Of a DNA stretch of 64,000 nucleotides, positions 19,537 to 29,514 are shown one piece after another. The position numbers were made by a program, and so were the translations under genes. The stretch lies in the NCBI RefSeq assembly GCF_000247605.1, contig NC_016894.1:1178001-1242000 (forward strand). Direction: 5' to 3'. The notes beneath the pieces were generated by a model that worked only from the letters and a program-made list of their open reading frames with translations, was not told where the DNA came from and did no database searches. Position 1 is the stretch's first letter. Every line of letters starts with the position of its first letter. The DNA is from Acetobacterium woodii DSM 1030. GTDB taxonomy: Bacteria > Bacillota > Clostridia > Eubacteriales > Eubacteriaceae.

Positions 19537-21495
19537 ATGAATAATACAGTTTTTCCATTTGTGGCCATTGTTGGTCAGGAGGAAATAAAAAATGCCTTAA
19601 TATGGAATGTGGTCAACCCTGAAATTGGGGGCGTGTTGATCAGTGGTGAAAAAGGAACGGCAAAATCATCGTTGGCCAGAGGGGTCTGCAAATTGACCGC
19701 TGATACCGAACTGGTTGAACTGCCGCTGAATACGACCGAAGATCGCCTGCTTGGTAACATCGATTTCGAACATGCCATCAAATTTGGAGAACGGCGTTTT
19801 GAAGCCGGGATTCTTAAAAAAGCCGATGGCAATTTATTATATGTCGATGAGGTTAATCTTTTGAGTGATCATCTGGTTAAATCACTGCTGGAAGCGGCGT
19901 CATCCGGTGAAAACATTATCGAAAGAGAAGGCATGTCCTATCGACATGCCGCAAATTTTGTTTTGGTTGGTAGTATGAATCCAGAAGAGGGCGGGTTGCG
20001 GCCGCAGTTTCTGGATCGGTTCGGTTTGTATGTTGAAGTAAAGGGGGAGGCTGATACCCGGGTTCGGGCTGAAATTGTCCGGCGACGGATCGACTATGAA
20101 CGGAATCCGCTTGCTTTTGAACAAAAATGGCAGGATCAGATTGTTGAACTGAGTAATCGGATTGAACGGGCCAGAGAGGATTTGAGTAAGGTTGTCGTGT
20201 CGGATAATGCCATGCAGCTGGCCGCCTCGGTGGTGAATGAAGCCAATTGTGCCGGTCATCGGGCGGAACTGGTGATCATCGAAACGGCCAAAGCGATTGC
20301 GGCTATGGATTCCCGAAAAATGTTGAACATCAATGATATTAAAGAAGCAGCTAAATATGCCCTGCCGCACCGGATTCGGGAAAATAATGATCAGCCGGAA
20401 GCTTCGCCACCGCCACCAGAATCAGAAGAAGAACAAGAAGAACAAGAAGAACAAGAAGAACAAGAAGAACAAGAACAGGAACAAAACGAATCTGGTAATG
20501 AATCGGAAGAACCGCAAGACAGATCGGAACAGACTAATGATCAGGCCGATGAACCGGAAGAAAACCCGGAACCGGAGTCGGATTCTGAAATGCCGGAAGA
20601 TCCCGCAAATGATCAAACTGAGCCGGATGATGACTTTTTTCAGTGCGGAGAAGAAACCTTGGATTCGCCAGAGCAGATCTTTCAAATTGCTCGGTGGATG
20701 TCTGAAACGGATAAAGGTACCATTTCAAAAGGAAGCGGGAAACGCAGCCTGATGGTAACCTCATCGCTCCAGGGACGATATGTTAGAAATCGTTGTCCGG
20801 TCAAAGGAGACATCAAGGATATCGCCATTGATGCGACGCTTCGAACCGCCGCACCTTATCAACGGTATCGCGAAAAAAATGGCATGGCCATTGCGATTAA
20901 TCAATCGGATATCCGGGTCAAGATCCGCGAAAAAAGAACGGGGAATACCATTATTTTTGTGGTCGATGCCAGTGGTTCCATGGGCGCTAACAAAAGGATG
21001 AAGGCTGTTAAAGGAGCCGTTATCTCGATGCTTAACGATGCCTATCAGAAGCGGGATAAGGTGGGGATGATCGTTTTTAAAAATCATTCCGCTGAATTGG
21101 TTTTGGGAGTCACCCGCAGTGTCGAACTGGCAGAAAAGAAACTGACAGCCTTGCCAACCGGCGGTAGAACACCTCTGGCAGCTGGTCTTGACATGGCCTT
21201 TGAAGTGGTGAAAGCTGGGAAAATTAAGGACAAGGATATGTTACCGGTGATTGTGCTGATTTCCGATGGTCGGGCAACCTATAGTGATCGCGGCAAAGAT
21301 GCCTTTGAAGAAGCGATGAAAGCGGCCGGTCGAATTCGGGCTGAAAAGATCAAAACCATTGTGATTGATACCGATCAGAATTTTATAAAACTTAATCTGG
21401 CTGAAAAACTGGCCGTTCAGATGAATGCCGACCGTTATCAGATTGAAGAACTTCAGGCCAATAGTCTGATGACTGCCGTAGCATTATCGCTATAA
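19537..21495 (+). CDS. ChlD/BchD-like chelatase subunit (AAA+ plus VWA)
   Basis: A 652-residue protein. The N-terminal AAA+ module has Walker A GEKGTAKS at 37-44, LYVDEVNLL and GSMNPEEGGLRPQFLDRFG. A linker of Glu/Gln/Pro-rich sequence (about residues 285-365) includes a simple EEQ repeat. The C-terminal VWA domain has a MIDAS DASGS at 477-481. This is the D-subunit layout of Mg/Co chelatases, which bridges the ATPase and CobN. Walker A is intact here, unlike many BchD proteins. Spacing to CobN1 is 15 bases. Confidence 0.9.
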   Translation: MNNTVFPFVAIVGQEEIKNALIWNVVNPEIGGVLISGEKGTAKSSLARGVCKLTADTELVELPLNTTEDRLLGNIDFEHAIKFGERRFEAGILKKADGNLLYVDEVNLLSDHLVKSLLEAASSGENIIEREGMSYRHAANFVLVGSMNPEEGGLRPQFLDRFGLYVEVKGEADTRVRAEIVRRRIDYERNPLAFEQKWQDQIVELSNRIERAREDLSKVVVSDNAMQLAASVVNEANCAGHRAELVIIETAKAIAAMDSRKMLNINDIKEAAKYALPHRIRENNDQPEASPPPPESEEEQEEQEEQEEQEEQEQEQNESGNESEEPQDRSEQTNDQADEPEENPEPESDSEMPEDPANDQTEPDDDFFQCGEETLDSPEQIFQIARWMSETDKGTISKGSGKRSLMVTSSLQGRYVRNRCPVKGDIKDIAIDATLRTAAPYQRYREKNGMAIAINQSDIRVKIREKRTGNTIIFVVDASGSMGANKRMKAVKGAVISMLNDAYQKRDKVGMIVFKNHSAELVLGVTRSVELAEKKLTALPTGGRTPLAAGLDMAFEVVKAGKIKDKDMLPVIVLISDGRATYSDRGKDAFEEAMKAAGRIRAEKIKTIVIDTDQNFIKLNLAEKLAVQMNADRYQIEELQANSLMTAVALSL

Positions 21496-21537
21496 TGAGA
21501 TTTTGTACAAAATAATAAAATAAGAGAAGGAAAAGTA

Positions 21538-22572
21538 ATGAAAAAAAACATCAAAATTTACCCATTTACTGCTATTGTTGGACAGGAAAAAATGAAACTG
21601 GCATTGATTCTCAATGTCATCAATCCTTCATTGGGTGGGGTATTGATCCGCGGCGAAAAGGGAACCGCCAAATCAACGGCCGTGCGAGCCCTGGCAGATC
21701 TGCTGCCGGAACGGAACCAGATCGAAGCTTGCAAGTTTTCATGTGATCCATTAAATAAGGATCAGGCTTGTGCCGAATGTCTTGAAAAAATAAAAACTAA
21801 AAAAATCAATACCATTCAAGCAAAAATGAAGGTCATTGACCTGCCTGTGAGTGCGACTGAGGATCGCGTTGTCGGAACACTTGATATCGAACATGCAATT
21901 AAAAAAGGCGAAAAACGTTTTGAACCGGGCATCCTTGCTCAGGCGAATCGGAATATTCTTTACGTTGATGAAGTGAATTTGTTGGACGATCACGTGGTTG
22001 ATATTCTATTGGATTCCGCGGCCATGGGGGTCAATACCATTGAACGGGAAGGCATTTCATTTACGCATCCGGCTAAGTTTACCCTGGTTGGTACGATGAA
22101 TCCTGAGGAAGGGGATTTACGGCCTCAACTTCTGGATCGGTTTGGATTAGTGGTAGATGTTATCGGCGAAGGCGATATTAGTCAGCGAGTTGAAGTCATC
22201 AAAAGACGGTTGGATTTTGAAAAAGAATCTGATTCTTTTCATCAGGAATTTAATCAGGAACAGACAACATTGGCGGATACGATTCTAAAAGCCATTGAGT
22301 TTCTACCAGATGTGACTTTTGATGAGCAGTTACTCGAAATTATCGCAAAAATATCAACGGCCCTTGGGGTAGATGGTCACCGGGCTGATATTGTCATGAT
22401 GAAGACCGCGATGACGATTGCTGCCTATCATGGTCGAGCCGAAGTGACCAAAGAAGATGTCAAAGAGGCTGCTGGTTATGTACTGCCGCATCGGATGCGC
22501 AAACGGCCTTTTGACGATTCCCAATTCAATCGCGGCAGTATTGAAGAAATTGTCAATGAATTGGTCGGCTAG
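21538..22572 (+). CDS. ChlI/BchI-like chelatase ATPase
   Basis: A 344-residue AAA+ ATPase. Walker A is GEKGTAKST; the family-specific [31 protein letters not shown] and [19 protein letters not shown] follow. A Cys-containing insertion (CKFSCD, CAEC, near residues 62-80) is usual in chelatase I subunits. It drives metal insertion together with ChlD- and CobN-type subunits. Its own start is preceded by GAGAAGGAA. Only one I subunit is present for three CobN proteins. Confidence 0.92.
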   Translation: MKKNIKIYPFTAIVGQEKMKLALILNVINPSLGGVLIRGEKGTAKSTAVRALADLLPERNQIEACKFSCDPLNKDQACAECLEKIKTKKINTIQAKMKVIDLPVSATEDRVVGTLDIEHAIKKGEKRFEPGILAQANRNILYVDEVNLLDDHVVDILLDSAAMGVNTIEREGISFTHPAKFTLVGTMNPEEGDLRPQLLDRFGLVVDVIGEGDISQRVEVIKRRLDFEKESDSFHQEFNQEQTTLADTILKAIEFLPDVTFDEQLLEIIAKISTALGVDGHRADIVMMKTAMTIAAYHGRAEVTKEDVKEAAGYVLPHRMRKRPFDDSQFNRGSIEEIVNELVG

Positions 22573-22580
22573 GAAGTGAA

Positions 22581-23600
22581 ATGATAGCTAAGCAGCGCAT
22601 TTTGATTGTTTTATGGACAACCGGTCGATGTAATTTATCCTGTAAATATTGTTATGCCGGATTAACTGATCAAACAAAAGACATGGAATTTGAAACCGCA
22701 ACCCGAATGTTGGATCAGTTTTCGGATTACGCGATGAAAGTCCAGTTCGCCGGAGGAGAACCGTTGCTGAACTATGTTTTGATCTGCCGGATTTATGAGT
22801 ACGTCAAAACGCAAAAGTATGATGTATCCTTTCAGATGCAGACCAATGGTACTTGTATTACTCCTGAAATTGCGGCCGGAATTAAACGGATGAAAATAGC
22901 TCTGGGAGTCAGTCTAGACGGCCCACCGGATACAAATGAGTATTTACGGGGAAATACCAAAGACGTTATTGCCGGAATTCAATGCCTGGTTGATGAGGAT
23001 ATTAAAATTAACTTGAACAGTGTGGTTACTAGTTATAACGTTGAGAAATTGCCGAAGTTGGTCAATTTTGCCTTCTATCTGGGTAATGTGGCGGGGATTG
23101 GATTGGATCTGCTCCGGGAGACTGGGCGTGCCAGAGCTTATCCTGGTGTGATTAAAAAGGCTACCCCGGAACAGCTGAAGACTGCGTTGATCGGAATGGT
23201 TGAAGCGTCACGGGAATTATATGAACTCACGGGCAAAAAAATTGTCATTCGGGAAATTCAGGAAGCCAAACAGCGGCTTGCGAAATCATCATGCAGTAAG
23301 GCGTACTGCTATGCGTCTTGTGGTTTATCCTATGTTATTCTTCCCAATGGCGATGCTTATCCCTGTGGATCATTGATTGACAATCCGGATTATTATATGG
23401 GAAATGTTATCGATCAGTCGTTAAAAAGCATTGCCATTACCAAAGCTGAGCCAGCATATTGTCAGATCTGTACTTATCATGCGGTTTGTCCCGGGGGCTG
23501 TCCGTCACGGTTGATTATCAATGCCAGCGAGCCGGATTGCGTTTCTTTGGACTGCGTACTCAAAAAAACGGCGTTTGAGATTGCCAGTGGTAGGTATTAA
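22581..23600 (+). CDS. radical SAM/SPASM domain protein
   Basis: A 339-residue enzyme. The radical SAM cluster motif is C17-x3-C21-x2-C24 (CNLSCKYC), followed by FAGGEPLLN. The C-terminal SPASM region has many Cys, including CSKAYCYASCG, GDAYPCGS and CQICTYHAVCPGGC, able to hold one or two auxiliary 4Fe-4S clusters. It is 8 bases from the chelatase ATPase. SPASM relatives such as NirJ, AhbC and AhbD act on tetrapyrroles, while others mature peptides. A tetrapyrrole role here is inference from position. Confidence 0.88.
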   Translation: MIAKQRILIVLWTTGRCNLSCKYCYAGLTDQTKDMEFETATRMLDQFSDYAMKVQFAGGEPLLNYVLICRIYEYVKTQKYDVSFQMQTNGTCITPEIAAGIKRMKIALGVSLDGPPDTNEYLRGNTKDVIAGIQCLVDEDIKINLNSVVTSYNVEKLPKLVNFAFYLGNVAGIGLDLLRETGRARAYPGVIKKATPEQLKTALIGMVEASRELYELTGKKIVIREIQEAKQRLAKSSCSKAYCYASCGLSYVILPNGDAYPCGSLIDNPDYYMGNVIDQSLKSIAITKAEPAYCQICTYHAVCPGGCPSRLIINASEPDCVSLDCVLKKTAFEIASGRY

Positions 23601-23717
23601 AATTCGCAATTATTTGTTTGAAAATATTTTGTCGGATTGGTATTATAAATAAAATTTTAAGAAGGAATCCGAATCCTGGTTGGATTGGAATCGGTATTAT
23701 AAATGGAGGAAAAGGCG
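23601..23717 (+). promoter_or_regulatory. gap before cbiZ copy 2 with a direct repeat
   Basis: GGTATTATAAAT occurs at 23639-23650 and again at 23693-23704, each after a GGATTGG- or GGAATC-type stretch. The second copy ends inside the region of the cbiZ2 ribosome site. It could be two promoter -10 regions or a duplicated operator. No strong terminator was seen, so read-through from the radical SAM gene is possible. Confidence 0.35.
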
Positions 23718-24809
23718 ATGCTGTTACATACACTACCAACAGGAGAGCATGTTTTTCGTTATCAGAAAAGCATTGTGATCCCTTTTAAAGGAAAAAGACA
23801 TGTTTTATCAACGGCTTATTTAAATGGTGGGTATCAGGAAGATTTAAAAACGGTTTTTAATCATGACGTTAATCCCGGGGCGGGAATGGCCTGTAGTTTA
23901 CGGGCCGATACGTATCAGGAACATATGAAATTGATTACTGAAGAAATTGGGCTGGACCCGGAGACAACAGCCGGAATTACGACCGCTGCTTCCATGGAAA
24001 ATGTTTCGATTAAGACTGCGGAATTTAGAGAGCTAAAAGTGACGGCCATCGTAACCGGTGGTATTGAAGTCAATGGCGGAAGAGTTGGAGATCCGACAAT
24101 CTGGCATGAAATTGATAATAAGACACAACAGATTAAAGAAGGAACCATAAACATTATACTTTACATTAATGGTAATTTACCACCAGAAACGATGACACGA
24201 AGCCTGGTAACCTGTACGGAAGCCAAAACGGCAGCGATCCAGGAGCTGATGATCGGAAGTCAGTATTCAAGAGGATTAGCAACCGGTTCGGGAACGGATG
24301 GCACGATCATTGTTGGCAATCCGGAATCTCAATACACGTATCGATTTGCCGGAAAACACAGTAAACTTGGGGAGCTGATTGGACTGGCGGTAAAATCGGC
24401 AGTTAAAGAAGCACTGTATCTGCAAACGGGAGTTAATCCGGAGCAGCAGTTTAGTGTATTGCGAAGACTACAACGATTTGGAATCAATCAGGAGATAATA
24501 TGGGGGGCGTATCAACAGAAATATGCGTTGAACAAACCAGAATTTGTCTGTCGTTTAGAAGAAATCGATAAGATTCCCGAATTAGTACTGCTCACTTCGC
24601 TTTACGCCCATTTAATGGATCAGCTGGACTGGGATTTATTGGCTCCGGATCAGGTTATTCAGGAAGGCGTGGTTATCTTGAAGCGAATGTTGAATCAGGA
24701 CGAAATTGATATCTCGGTAGGGATAGCCGGTGTGTCAAAAGATGAAGCGATTCAAATGATGACAGAGCAGATGGTTGCCGGCCTGGTGGAATTGGTGAAG
24801 GGAAAATAA
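23718..24809 (+). CDS. cbiZ: adenosylcobinamide amidohydrolase CbiZ, copy 2
   Basis: A 363-residue paralogue of the protein at 13447. Shared blocks are NGGYQEDL, FNHDVNPGAG, AIVTGGIEVNGGR, CTEAKTAAIQELM and LATGSGTDG. The start at 23718 has GGAGG 8 bases upstream; ATG 23703 overlaps that site and is unlikely. It sits 2 bases before CobN copy 2, repeating the CbiZ-plus-CobN pairing of the first half of the island. Two CbiZ forms may act on different corrinoids. Confidence 0.9.
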   Translation: MLLHTLPTGEHVFRYQKSIVIPFKGKRHVLSTAYLNGGYQEDLKTVFNHDVNPGAGMACSLRADTYQEHMKLITEEIGLDPETTAGITTAASMENVSIKTAEFRELKVTAIVTGGIEVNGGRVGDPTIWHEIDNKTQQIKEGTINIILYINGNLPPETMTRSLVTCTEAKTAAIQELMIGSQYSRGLATGSGTDGTIIVGNPESQYTYRFAGKHSKLGELIGLAVKSAVKEALYLQTGVNPEQQFSVLRRLQRFGINQEIIWGAYQQKYALNKPEFVCRLEEIDKIPELVLLTSLYAHLMDQLDWDLLAPDQVIQEGVVILKRMLNQDEIDISVGIAGVSKDEAIQMMTEQMVAGLVELVKGK

Positions 24810-24811
24810 TA

Positions 24812-27800
24812 ATGTATCGAATTGTTTTTATCTGTTCACCAATGGATTACAGCTATCATATAAAGGATGCGGCACAGCAATTGAAAAAAGAAACAGCGGC
24901 TATTTCAGTTGAATTTTTGGATAGCAGTAGCATCGATTGTTTAGCAGATCAACAGCAGCTGGCGATGGAAAAGCTGGAAAAGGCTGATTTTATTTTTGTT
25001 TTTATGCATGGTGGTCTGACTCAATTTAAATCGTATACGACGATAATGGAGACCTTTGAAAATAAAAAACGATTTTTCATCTGGTCGGGTTATGATGAAG
25101 AAAACCGGCTGGCATTAAAAAAATCTGGCATTTCATCGATGGAATATGAAGCGATTCAGCGCTATGTGATGGATCATTGCACCTTTAATGCGATCAATCT
25201 GCTGAAATACTTAGGTGTCTATTATGGAAATTTGGAACTTGAATACCTGGCGCCGGGTCATGCCCAGTGGGAGGGAATTTATTACCCGGGGCAAGAACTA
25301 AGGATTGAGGAAGCGCTGCAGGAAGCGAAAGAAAGTGGCAAACCGGTGATCGGTATTCTGCTTTATAGCCGCTTGATGCAGGAAAATAATCTCGAACACA
25401 TTGCCGCATTGATTGCCGAGATTGAAAAGCAGGGGGCTTATCCATTGGCTGTCTATTCGGCATCAGCACCGGATCTGACTATCGGATGCCGGGGTTTTCA
25501 CTGGGTTGTGGATCATGTGTTTACAACCGATGGCAAGCGGAATGTCGATGCCATTATCAATACCATGAGTCATTCCCAGAGTATTCTCTCAGATCCGGGA
25601 GATGGTTCGCAGACGGTTGAAAAAAGTATTTACGAAACCATCGATGTCCCGGTGATTAAGGGACTCAGTACCTATCAGAGCTATGAAGACTGGCAGGAGA
25701 ATCTGCGCGGGATTGATAATATGTCTTTTCCCGGAAGTGTTTATTATCCCGAGTTTGACGGACAGATCATCAGTTTTACCTTTGCATACGCTACGATCAT
25801 TCGGGATGACATCGGTGAGAAAACAATCAATCAGCCGATTCCCGATCGGGTAGCAAGTCTTTGTGAACTGGCCATTAACTGGGCGATGTTGTCACACAAG
25901 GATAATAAGGACAAAAAAGTTGCCATTCTCTTTCATAATATGCCACCGCGAAATGATATGATTGGTTGTGCTTTTGGACTGGATACACCGCAAAGCGTGT
26001 TTGATATGGTCAAGGCACTCAAAGAAAATGGGATCACAACGGCCTATGATTTTGAAAACGGGGATGAAATCATCCAGAATATTATTGACGGGGTCAGCAA
26101 TGATACCCGGTGGTTGTCGGCAGAACAGGCGATTGAGCGAAGTATTGCGATTATTGAAAAAAACGAATACGACAACTGGTTTAATCGCTTGGATGAAAAA
26201 AGCCGTCTGCAAATGATCCGTGACTGGGGAGAGCCCCCGGGAGACAATATGGTGCATCAGGGCAGAATGCCGGTACCGGGTATTCTTAACGGGAATATTT
26301 TTATTGGACTGCAACCGGCCAGAGGTTATGAAGATAAAGCCGATGAGGTCTATCACAGTACGGATATTGTGCCACCGCATCAGTACATTGCCTTTTATAA
26401 ATGGATCAAGTATGGGTTTCAGGCTGATGTGATTGTTCATGTAGGCACTCACGGGACGCTGGAATGGCTGCCGGGAAAAGAAATCGGCTTATCAGCTGGG
26501 TGTTATCCTGATATTGCCATTTCCAATATTCCCCATCTTTATCCTTACAGTATCACGGTTGAAGGGGAAGGCATTCAGGCGAAAAGGCGCTCCTATGCAG
26601 TGATCCTTGATCATTTGATTCCATCATTAACCTTAAGTGGCTCTTATGATGAAATGGAAGAACTGGATGACCTGATTAAACAGTATTATCGGGCGAGAAG
26701 TACTGATGCTGGCAAGATGAGTTTTGTTCAGGAAAATATTGAGCAAATTGTCATTGGCAGCGACTATTTAAAAGATTTGAATCTGACCGTTGAAGTCATG
26801 CAATCGGATTTTTCGGGATTTGTTGAAAAGTTACATACCTGGGTTGAAGAAATCAAGAATACCTTGATTAAAGATGGGCTTCATATTTTTGGCAGGGCAC
26901 CGATTGAAGAAAAGCGTCACCAGTTGGTTTGTGCGTTGTTGCGTTTGTCCAATGGGAAGGTACCGTCATTAACCCAGGCCACCTGTCGGGCCAAAGGTTA
27001 TGATTATGAGGTCCTTAAAAACGAACCGCAGGCAGTTGATCAACAGGGAATCACCAATTTGATGAAATTCAATGAAATTGAAGCGATTAGCCGGAAGCTG
27101 GTGATGGATTATTTCAGCAATCAGCTGGAACCGACTTTTGTTCTGGAAAAAGCGAGCGACTATTTTGAAACAGCGGAATGGTCTGATCTTGAGGATCTGG
27201 TGACGGTATTCCAATTCATCGAAAATACGGTTGTGCCAAAACTGGATGCAACGACTGATGAGATGAAATATCTGGTAAATGGGGTGGATGGAAAATTCGT
27301 TCCGCCTGGGGGTTCGGGCGCACCGACAAGGGGACGGGTCAGTATTTTACCGACCGGCCGGAATTTTTATGCCATTGATCCCTCAGCAGTACCGACCCGA
27401 GCCGCCTGGGAAGTCGGCAAGCAGCTGGGACAGAAAATGATTGACCGCTATGTTAAGGATGAAAACAAATTTCCGGAAACAATGGTCATTGTTGTTTATG
27501 CTGGCGAAACCATGAAAACATCCGGGGATGATATTGCCGAGATTTATTACCTATTGGGCGTTAAACCCCAATGGTTGGAAAATTCGGACAAGGTGATTGG
27601 ACTGGAAGTGATTCCGAGGGAAGAATTGGGTCGGCCACGGGTTGATGTAACGTTGCGAATTTCCGGTCTGTTTAGGGATACCTTCCCGAATCTGATTGAA
27701 TCGGTCGAAGCGGCGGTTAATATGGTGGCCTGTCTGGATGAAGCGGATGAGGACAATTTTATTAAACGGAATTTTCAAAATGAAGTGCGGGAACTGATTA

Positions 27801-28579
27801 AAAACGGGGCCAGTCTTGAAGGTGCTCAGGAAGAAGCCGGGATGCGAATTTTCAGTGATCCGCCAGGAACCTATGGAGCCGGTGTCACCCAGTTGATTAA
27901 CAGTAAAAACTGGGAGAGCTATACCGATCTGGGTAATATTTATACCTTTTGGGGCGGTCACGCTTATGGTAAAAATGTGCATGGGAAACGGGTGACTGAA
28001 GTGTTTGCCAGGCGTCTATCGATGGCTCAGATTACGGTCAAAAACGAATCATCGATGGAAATTGATATGCTGGAAAGTGATGATTTCTATAATTATCATG
28101 GCGGATTGATTGCCGCGGTACGGACCGCATCGGGTGAAAAACCGCATTCTTATTGTGGGGATACCAGTGATCCATCCCGGGTGGGTTTAAATAACGTCAA
28201 AGAGCAGACCGCTAAAATTATGCGTGCCCGGATTTTAAATCCTAAATGGTTTGACGGTTTGAAAGAACATGGTTATAAGGGTGCCCAGGAGATCTCGGGA
28301 ATGGTTGATTTCGTTTTTGGCTGGGATGCCACCTCCGATATTGTTGAAGATTGGATGTATGAAAAAATCAGCGAAAATTTTCTCTTTAACGATGAGCGAC
28401 GGAAATGGATAAAACAAGTCAATCCCTGGGCTATTCAAAATATGACCGAGCGTCTGCTGGAAGCCGCACAACGGGGCATGTGGGAAGCCAAAGCCGAAAG
28501 TCTGGAAAAGCTTCGTGCGATGTATATGGAGATTGAGGGTGACATTGAAGGATTCAGCGAATTGGAAAGGGGTAAATAA
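24812..28579 (+). CDS. cobN: CobN/BchH-type chelatase large subunit, copy 2
   Basis: A 1255-residue full-length CobN-family protein. It keeps all landmarks of copy 1: LSDPGDGS, NMPPRNDMIGCAFGLDTP, HVGTHGTLEWLPGK (His 543 and His 547), SGAPTRGRVSILPTGRNFY and SDPPGTYGAG. The two copies are clearly paralogous but differ throughout, so the duplication is old. Probable partners are the single ChlD and ChlI upstream. It may handle another tetrapyrrole or metal than copy 1; the sequence does not decide this. Confidence 0.9.
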   Translation: MYRIVFICSPMDYSYHIKDAAQQLKKETAAISVEFLDSSSIDCLADQQQLAMEKLEKADFIFVFMHGGLTQFKSYTTIMETFENKKRFFIWSGYDEENRLALKKSGISSMEYEAIQRYVMDHCTFNAINLLKYLGVYYGNLELEYLAPGHAQWEGIYYPGQELRIEEALQEAKESGKPVIGILLYSRLMQENNLEHIAALIAEIEKQGAYPLAVYSASAPDLTIGCRGFHWVVDHVFTTDGKRNVDAIINTMSHSQSILSDPGDGSQTVEKSIYETIDVPVIKGLSTYQSYEDWQENLRGIDNMSFPGSVYYPEFDGQIISFTFAYATIIRDDIGEKTINQPIPDRVASLCELAINWAMLSHKDNKDKKVAILFHNMPPRNDMIGCAFGLDTPQSVFDMVKALKENGITTAYDFENGDEIIQNIIDGVSNDTRWLSAEQAIERSIAIIEKNEYDNWFNRLDEKSRLQMIRDWGEPPGDNMVHQGRMPVPGILNGNIFIGLQPARGYEDKADEVYHSTDIVPPHQYIAFYKWIKYGFQADVIVHVGTHGTLEWLPGKEIGLSAGCYPDIAISNIPHLYPYSITVEGEGIQAKRRSYAVILDHLIPSLTLSGSYDEMEELDDLIKQYYRARSTDAGKMSFVQENIEQIVIGSDYLKDLNLTVEVMQSDFSGFVEKLHTWVEEIKNTLIKDGLHIFGRAPIEEKRHQLVCALLRLSNGKVPSLTQATCRAKGYDYEVLKNEPQAVDQQGITNLMKFNEIEAISRKLVMDYFSNQLEPTFVLEKASDYFETAEWSDLEDLVTVFQFIENTVVPKLDATTDEMKYLVNGVDGKFVPPGGSGAPTRGRVSILPTGRNFYAIDPSAVPTRAAWEVGKQLGQKMIDRYVKDENKFPETMVIVVYAGETMKTSGDDIAEIYYLLGVKPQWLENSDKVIGLEVIPREELGRPRVDVTLRISGLFRDTFPNLIESVEAAVNMVACLDEADEDNFIKRNFQNEVRELIKNGASLEGAQEEAGMRIFSDPPGTYGAGVTQLINSKNWESYTDLGNIYTFWGGHAYGKNVHGKRVTEVFARRLSMAQITVKNESSMEIDMLESDDFYNYHGGLIAAVRTASGEKPHSYCGDTSDPSRVGLNNVKEQTAKIMRARILNPKWFDGLKEHGYKGAQEISGMVDFVFGWDATSDIVEDWMYEKISENFLFNDERRKWIKQVNPWAIQNMTERLLEAAQRGMWEAKAESLEKLRAMYMEIEGDIEGFSELERGK

Positions 28580-28617
28580 TTGATTCAATAATACGAATAA
28601 AGTTCTAAACAAAAGGT

Positions 28618-28644
28618 GGCCGGAACAGAAATTTTGTTTCGGCC
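28618..28644 (+). other. hairpin between CobN2 and the ABC exporter
   Basis: GGCCGGAACA (28618-28627) pairs with TGTTTCGGCC (28635-28644) with one mismatch. No T run follows, so it is not a standard terminator; it may stabilise RNA or partly attenuate. Confidence 0.4.
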
Positions 28645-28671
28645 TGGAGTGATTGAGGAGGAAGGGAAAAA

Positions 28672-29514
28672 ATGCTGGAAATTAAAAATTTGACTAAAGA
28701 GTATAAAACTATTACAGCGGTGGATCATCTTGATTTAACCATCAAAGATGGCGAGTTTTTTGGTTTGCTGGGGCCCAATGGTGCCGGAAAAACGACGACG
28801 GTTCGCATGATCAGTACCATCACGCCTAAAACGTCGGGAGAAATCGTGATTGACGGAGAAAGTATTGATCGAAATTTAACGGCGATTAAAGCAAAAATTG
28901 GCGTGGTGCCGCAGCAGAATAATCTGGAAAATGAGACGTCCGCCTGGGAAAATCTGGAAGTACATGGCATCTTATATGGCATTAACAAGGAAAAGCGACG
29001 TAAGAAGATTGAAGAGTTATTTGAATTTACCGGCTTGACCGAGCGCAAAGATGATCTGGTTAAAACCTATTCCGGTGGGATGAAGCGTAAACTGATGATT
29101 GCCAGAGCATTACTTCATGAACCGGAGATTTTGCTGTTGGATGAGCCGACCGTCGGGTTGGATGCATCAGCCCGACGAAAAATGTGGGATCTGTTAAAAC
29201 GACTGAAGTCAAATGGTTTAACGGTGTTGCTGACTACCCATTATATTGAAGAAGCAGAGGTTTTATGTGATCGGGTTGGATTGATTAATAAAGGCCAACT
29301 GTTAAAATTGGATACCCCCTGGAATCTGATCGAAGAAGTTGGTAAGGTAACCGTTGAATACTTTAAAGACGGAGAAACCCAGGAAGAATTTTTCAGATCC
29401 CGGGAAGAAGCCAATGTTTATGCTGGTGAACTAGAAGGGAATGTGCGCATCCGGCCGTCGAATCTGGAAGATGTCTTTTTGAAATTTACGAACAGAAGGG
29501 TGGAGGAAGCATAA
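28672..29514 (+). CDS. ABC exporter ATPase, DrrA-like
   Basis: A 280-residue ABC ATPase of the drug-resistance/ABC-2 group. Walker A is GPNGAGKTTT, the signature is YSGGMKRKL and Walker B is LLLLDEPTVGLDASAR. The C-terminal region ends with NLEDVFLKFTNR, the DrrA-type tail. GAGGAGG precedes the ATG. It overlaps the permease gene by one base (TAATG). The position between two CobN genes suggests export or efflux of a corrinoid or porphyrin-like compound, which is only inference. Confidence 0.9.
   Translation: MLEIKNLTKEYKTITAVDHLDLTIKDGEFFGLLGPNGAGKTTTVRMISTITPKTSGEIVIDGESIDRNLTAIKAKIGVVPQQNNLENETSAWENLEVHGILYGINKEKRRKKIEELFEFTGLTERKDDLVKTYSGGMKRKLMIARALLHEPEILLLDEPTVGLDASARRKMWDLLKRLKSNGLTVLLTTHYIEEAEVLCDRVGLINKGQLLKLDTPWNLIEEVGKVTVEYFKDGETQEEFFRSREEANVYAGELEGNVRIRPSNLEDVFLKFTNRRVEEA

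Noticed and set aside
25892-26452. 186-codon minus-strand open frame inside CobN2
   Set aside because: Antisense shadow of a conserved CobN segment; no family resemblance and no promoter or ribosome site.
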